Assembly: GCA_016987375.1 (NCBI GenBank) | Contig: PJRA01000274.1 | Coordinates: 283,739-347,738 of the forward strand | Length of the DNA: 64,000 nt | Direction: 5' to 3' | Source of the DNA: Brachionus koreanus | Lineage: Eukaryota; Rotifera; Eurotatoria; Ploima; Brachionidae | Part shown: piece by piece, positions 60,823 to 64,000 of the stretch | Numbering within the stretch: position 1 is the first letter of the stretch | Layout of the letters: the number at the start of each line of letters is the position of its first letter | Program-made: the position numbers and the translations under genes | Notes under the pieces: model-generated | What the model was told of the DNA's origin: nothing | Databases searched by the model: none | The model's input: only the letters and a program-made list of their open reading frames with translations

Positions 60823-62784
60823 ATGTCTAATGAATTAGTGTTCAAAACCTATGGCAAAAATAAATTCACACATTTTCACTTATCCACATTTATTTTGACA
60901 TTTGTAAGGTAACTTCTGTAGAAAATGTTGAGTTAAATTCCGGCAACAAGATTTTTTTTTCAAGTTATTCACTTTTTCATGCATCTCGTAAAACATTTAG
61001 CAACGTAAAAGCTACTATTTCAGAGGAATGGATGCCTAGTTGTGACGCAAGTAATACTTCATGTGAAATGTTAAAACCAGACAATGTTTGGAATGAGCAT
61101 ACATTTTTCAGTGATCAGTCAGATTCCAAAATTTTTCTCGGAATACTAGACGCTACATTTTTGGCTGCTTATTCAATAGTAAAATAAAATTATTTAAAAA
61201 GAAATAAAATTTATTTTTAAAAAAAGGGTCTTTTTATAAGTGGAATTCTTGGCGACCGATTTGATTTGCGATTGGTTCTTTTTGTAGGCATGACACTTTC
61301 ATCTATTTGCATGTTTTTCTTTGGAGTGCTGACCGAATGGCTTTCAATTTATAATAAATTTTGGTACTTAACATTTTGGATTCTCAATGGTCTTGCTCAA
61401 TCGACTGGATGGCCTGCTGTGGTTGCAGTGATGGGAAATTGGTTTCCTAAATCAGGGTAAAATAATCTTAGTTTTTAAATTTTAACTACAATTTTAAAAG
61501 TTAAGACGTGGTCTCATTTTTGGAATATGGTCAGCGAACGCGAGTGTTGGAAACATTCTAGGAGCTTTAATGGTTGCATCTATTCTCAAATATGGCTATC
61601 AAGTAAAAATTTGACTTTTTTTTTATTAAATTTTAAACGATAAAAAAGTATGCTTTTCTGCTTTCATCTGCAGTTTTTTTTTCGGGTGCAATAGTTGTCT
61701 TTTTTGGCTTGATTCCATCGCCAAAAGACATTGGCTTAGCTGATCCAGATGCTGAAAAAAAAGATGAAGATGCAGCATCTGATATTGAAGGTAATTTATT
61801 TTGAAAAAAAAAAACATAATAAAAAGTTTCATAAAAAAAAATTGTAGAAAATATGGAACAGCCTTTGATTCAGCAGCCGAAACCTATTGGCTTTTTTCAA
61901 GCATTATTTTTACCAGGCGTAATTATGGTAGGCTTTGTCTATTTTGTTTTTTAATTGTGATATTTGATTTAAAATAAGTATTCATTGTGCTACGCATGCT
62001 TAAAAATGGTCAATTATTCATTCTTGTTTTGGCTACCATTTTACTTGACAAACAAATTCAGATGGACCGAGAGTGTAGCAGATCAAATATCGATTTGGTA
62101 CGATATTGGAGGAATTTTTGGTTCGACTTACTAAATTAAAAAAAGAAAATTAAATCAATGAATTTTGAAATTTAGGTGGTATAATAGGTGGTTATATATC
62201 AGATGTCCTAAGAAAGCGCAGTGTAGTTATTTTCACCTTACTGACTCTTGCTTTGCCCTCATTATATATTTTTAGTGGTAAAAATTAATTTAAATTTAAA
62301 TTTAAATCGATCTAAAATTAATTAAAAATTTAATCTGCAGATTCGTCTAACAGTAAATTGATGAATGCATTTTTGATGTCTATTGTAGGATTTTTTATTG
62401 GAGGTGCTGCGAACATGATTGCGGCTACCATTACAGCTGATCTGGGAAAACAGGGACCGATTCAAGGTAATAAAGATGGTTTAGCTACAGTAACAGGAAT
62501 TGTCGATGGAACTGGCAGTATTGGAGCTGCTCTTGGACAATTGTTTGTTCCTTTGATTCAAGACAAATTTAATTGGTTCTATGTTTTTTATTTTTTCATA
62601 GCTCTTGTAAGTTTATAGCTAAACACACAAAGTTTATTTACTAAATTTTCATTTTTAGTGCATTCTGACAAATATTTGTATTATACCATTATTTTTACGC
62701 GAATCCAAGGAGCTTTATATTGAATTTAAGTCAAAAAAAAATTACAGCTACAGACCGGTAAATGCAGAAGCAGAAGATGAATAA
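60823..62784 (+). CDS. SLC37A3: SLC37A3 sugar-phosphate exchanger family transporter
   Basis: Major-facilitator organophosphate:phosphate antiporter family; SLC37A3 works in lysosomal membranes (with ATRAID) in mammals. Exons: 60823-60908, 60965-61178, 61227-61456, 61506-61602, 61649-61790, 61848-61927, 61979-62120, 62176-62277, 62341-62606, 62659-62784; 494 residues, the same length as I recall for human SLC37A3. Near-identical blocks include SYSLFHASRKTFSNVK, NGLAQSTGWPAVVAVMGNWF, SVGNILGA, SIWYDIGGIFGGIIGGYISD, GFFIGGAANMI and TVTGIVDGTGSIGAALGQ. The first exon ends V-AG/gtaact; the phase-2 join gives LTFVSYSLFHASR. An acidic central loop (DAEKKDEDAASDIEE) lies between the two six-helix halves. 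Nine introns, all between 45 and 63 bases. A3 is preferred over A1, A2 and A4 from the wording of these blocks. Confidence 0.95.
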
Positions 62785-63197
62785 TATTTTCTCAAAAATA
62801 CAAACTAATAATAATTATGCGTGTAAATAATTATTGATATAAAATTTTTAATAAATAAAATAAATTTTAATTATTGTCATATTTTATTGATTAAAAGCTG
62901 AAGACTTGATCAGAAATTTTTTTTTCAAAATCTCAACAAGGAGTTATGAAATTAACAATTACATAATGAGAAAAATAAATGCTGTGTTGCTTTTTGTTCT
63001 TTGTTAAAATTTTATTCAAATCAGATTTAAAAAATTGAATAACTATAAATATATCAAAAAAATTTAAAAAAAAAGAATAATCAGTGCATTGAATTAACAA
63101 AAAAAAAAAAAGAAACTAAAACTTAAGAATTTTCTATTATTATATTTCTACTTCTTTAAAAAAATAATCTCCCAAAAGATAAAAAAAGTTAATTTCA
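62785..63197. other. Spacer after SLC37A3
   Basis: About 400 AT-rich bases with AATAAA sites close behind the SLC37A3 stop. Nothing else is seen. Confidence 0.5.
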
Positions 63198-64000
63198 GGA
63201 AAAATTCCAGTTGAGTGGAAAAAAGCTAATATAACACCAATTTTCAAAAAAGGAAACCGAATGAAACCTGAGAATTATAGACCATTCAGTTTCACCAATT
63301 TTTTGAGAGTATAATCAAGGATCAACTTATGTTTTTTCTTCAGAAAAATAATCTAATCATTGGGAGTCAGCATGGTTTTGTTCCTAAAAAAGGATGTGTA
63401 ACGAATCTTCTTGAAATACTGGACATGATAACGAGTGAGACAGCAAAAGGTAACAGTGTTGACAAGATATTTTTTGATTTTTCTAAGGCTTTTGATACAG
63501 TTCCACATAAGTTCATAATAGATGAGCTCCAAGCATATGGTCTAAGTAAACAAATGGTAAAATGATTTGAAGATTTATTATTATCAAACTCAGCATCTTG
63601 TCCGCCGAAATTCTATTTCAGAGTGGTCCGCGATTTTAAGTGGAGTTCCTCAAGAGTCTCTTCTTGGTCAAATATTATTCATTCCATACATAAATGACCT
63701 TCCAGATTGTGTTTCAAATAGGATACAGATGTATGCTGATGATTCAAAAATATTAGCGATTGTTAATCAAGTTTAAGAAAAAAATGTATAGCAAGTGTGG
63801 AATCCAAGTAAAAAGATGGATGTGAATGTGTTAGAAAAAGTTCAGGAACGCGTCACAAAAATGCCTATGACTTTGAAAACTATTTACTATGAAATGAGAC
63901 TGATGAAGCTCGGGCTAACCAAACTAATTGAAAGGAGAGTGAGAGGAGATTTTATTGAAATGTTTAAACTAATAAGTAGATTGGAAAATGCTCAGCTAAC
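63198..64000 (+). mobile_element. CR1-like LINE reverse transcriptase, broken, runs off the right edge
   Basis: Plus-strand reading gives GKIPVEWKKANITPIFKKGN and ENYRPFSF (finger region), GFVPKKGCVTNLLEILD, IFFDFSKAFDTVPHKF (first catalytic aspartate block), LSGVPQESLLGQILF and the catalytic YADD (MYADDSKIL), followed by VLEKVQERVTKM and RRVRGDFIEMFKLISRLENA. Stops at 63314, 63563 and 63774 and at least two frame changes break it. About 130 residues normally lying between YADD and the VQRR block are missing, so there is also an internal deletion. Confidence 0.85.

Overview
This window is nuclear DNA from an animal. It is extremely AT-rich (well over 70% A+T by eye), its genes are split by introns that are often only about 45-70 bases (gtaa...ttttag type), and the genes are animal housekeeping and signalling families: KIF21, BFAR, KAT5/Tip60, NPDC1, ZIP13, DPP7, PSMA1, SREK1, ERGIC1 and SLC37A3. 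The composition, the small introns and the CR1-like and mariner relics would suit a small invertebrate. A monogonont rotifer such as Brachionus is my guess, but nothing in the window proves it. I see no bacterial operons, CRISPR array, rRNA or tRNA.

Layout. 1-11.8 kb, minus strand: the 5' part of a KIF21 kinesin gene (motor and coiled coils), whose WD40 end lies beyond the left edge; its introns hold a mariner relic and other debris. 11.8-21 kb: gene-poor, with short ends of dead LINEs and a strong fold-back element at 20.4-20.9 kb. 21.1-22.7 kb: BFAR-like RING/SAM ligase (minus). 23.0-26.8 kb: KAT5/Tip60 acetyltransferase (minus). 26.8-31.3 kb: gene-poor, with a second fold-back element. 31.3-35.7 kb: two tandem NPDC1 genes (plus), the second lacking the ectodomain. 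37.8-38.4 kb: small SRSF10-like RRM gene without an RS tail. 39.2-43.7 kb: two ZIP13-type zinc transporters, tail to tail around LINE wreckage. 44.1-47.5 kb: DPP7 and a transmembrane 2-oxoglutarate oxygenase (both minus). 48.3-50.9 kb: PSMA1 and SREK1 (both plus). 53.7-54.9 kb: intronless five-LIM protein (minus). 57.8-62.8 kb: ERGIC1 (minus) and SLC37A3 (plus), divergent. 63.2-64.0 kb: a broken CR1-like reverse transcriptase running off the right edge.

The genes do not form one pathway. Several share themes: secretory-pathway membrane proteins (ERGIC1, two ZIP13-like, SLC37A3, BFAR), SR-type splicing factors (SREK1, SRSF10-like) and protein turnover (PSMA1, DPP7, BFAR). Exon models were built by hand from splice-site consensus, reading-phase continuity and remembered human family sequences. 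In each complete model the exon lengths sum to a whole number of codons. I found no convincing new multi-gene system. The most unusual items are the ectodomain-less NPDC1 paralogue, the two ZIP13 copies in mirror arrangement, the RS-less SRSF10-like gene and the two fold-back hairpin elements.
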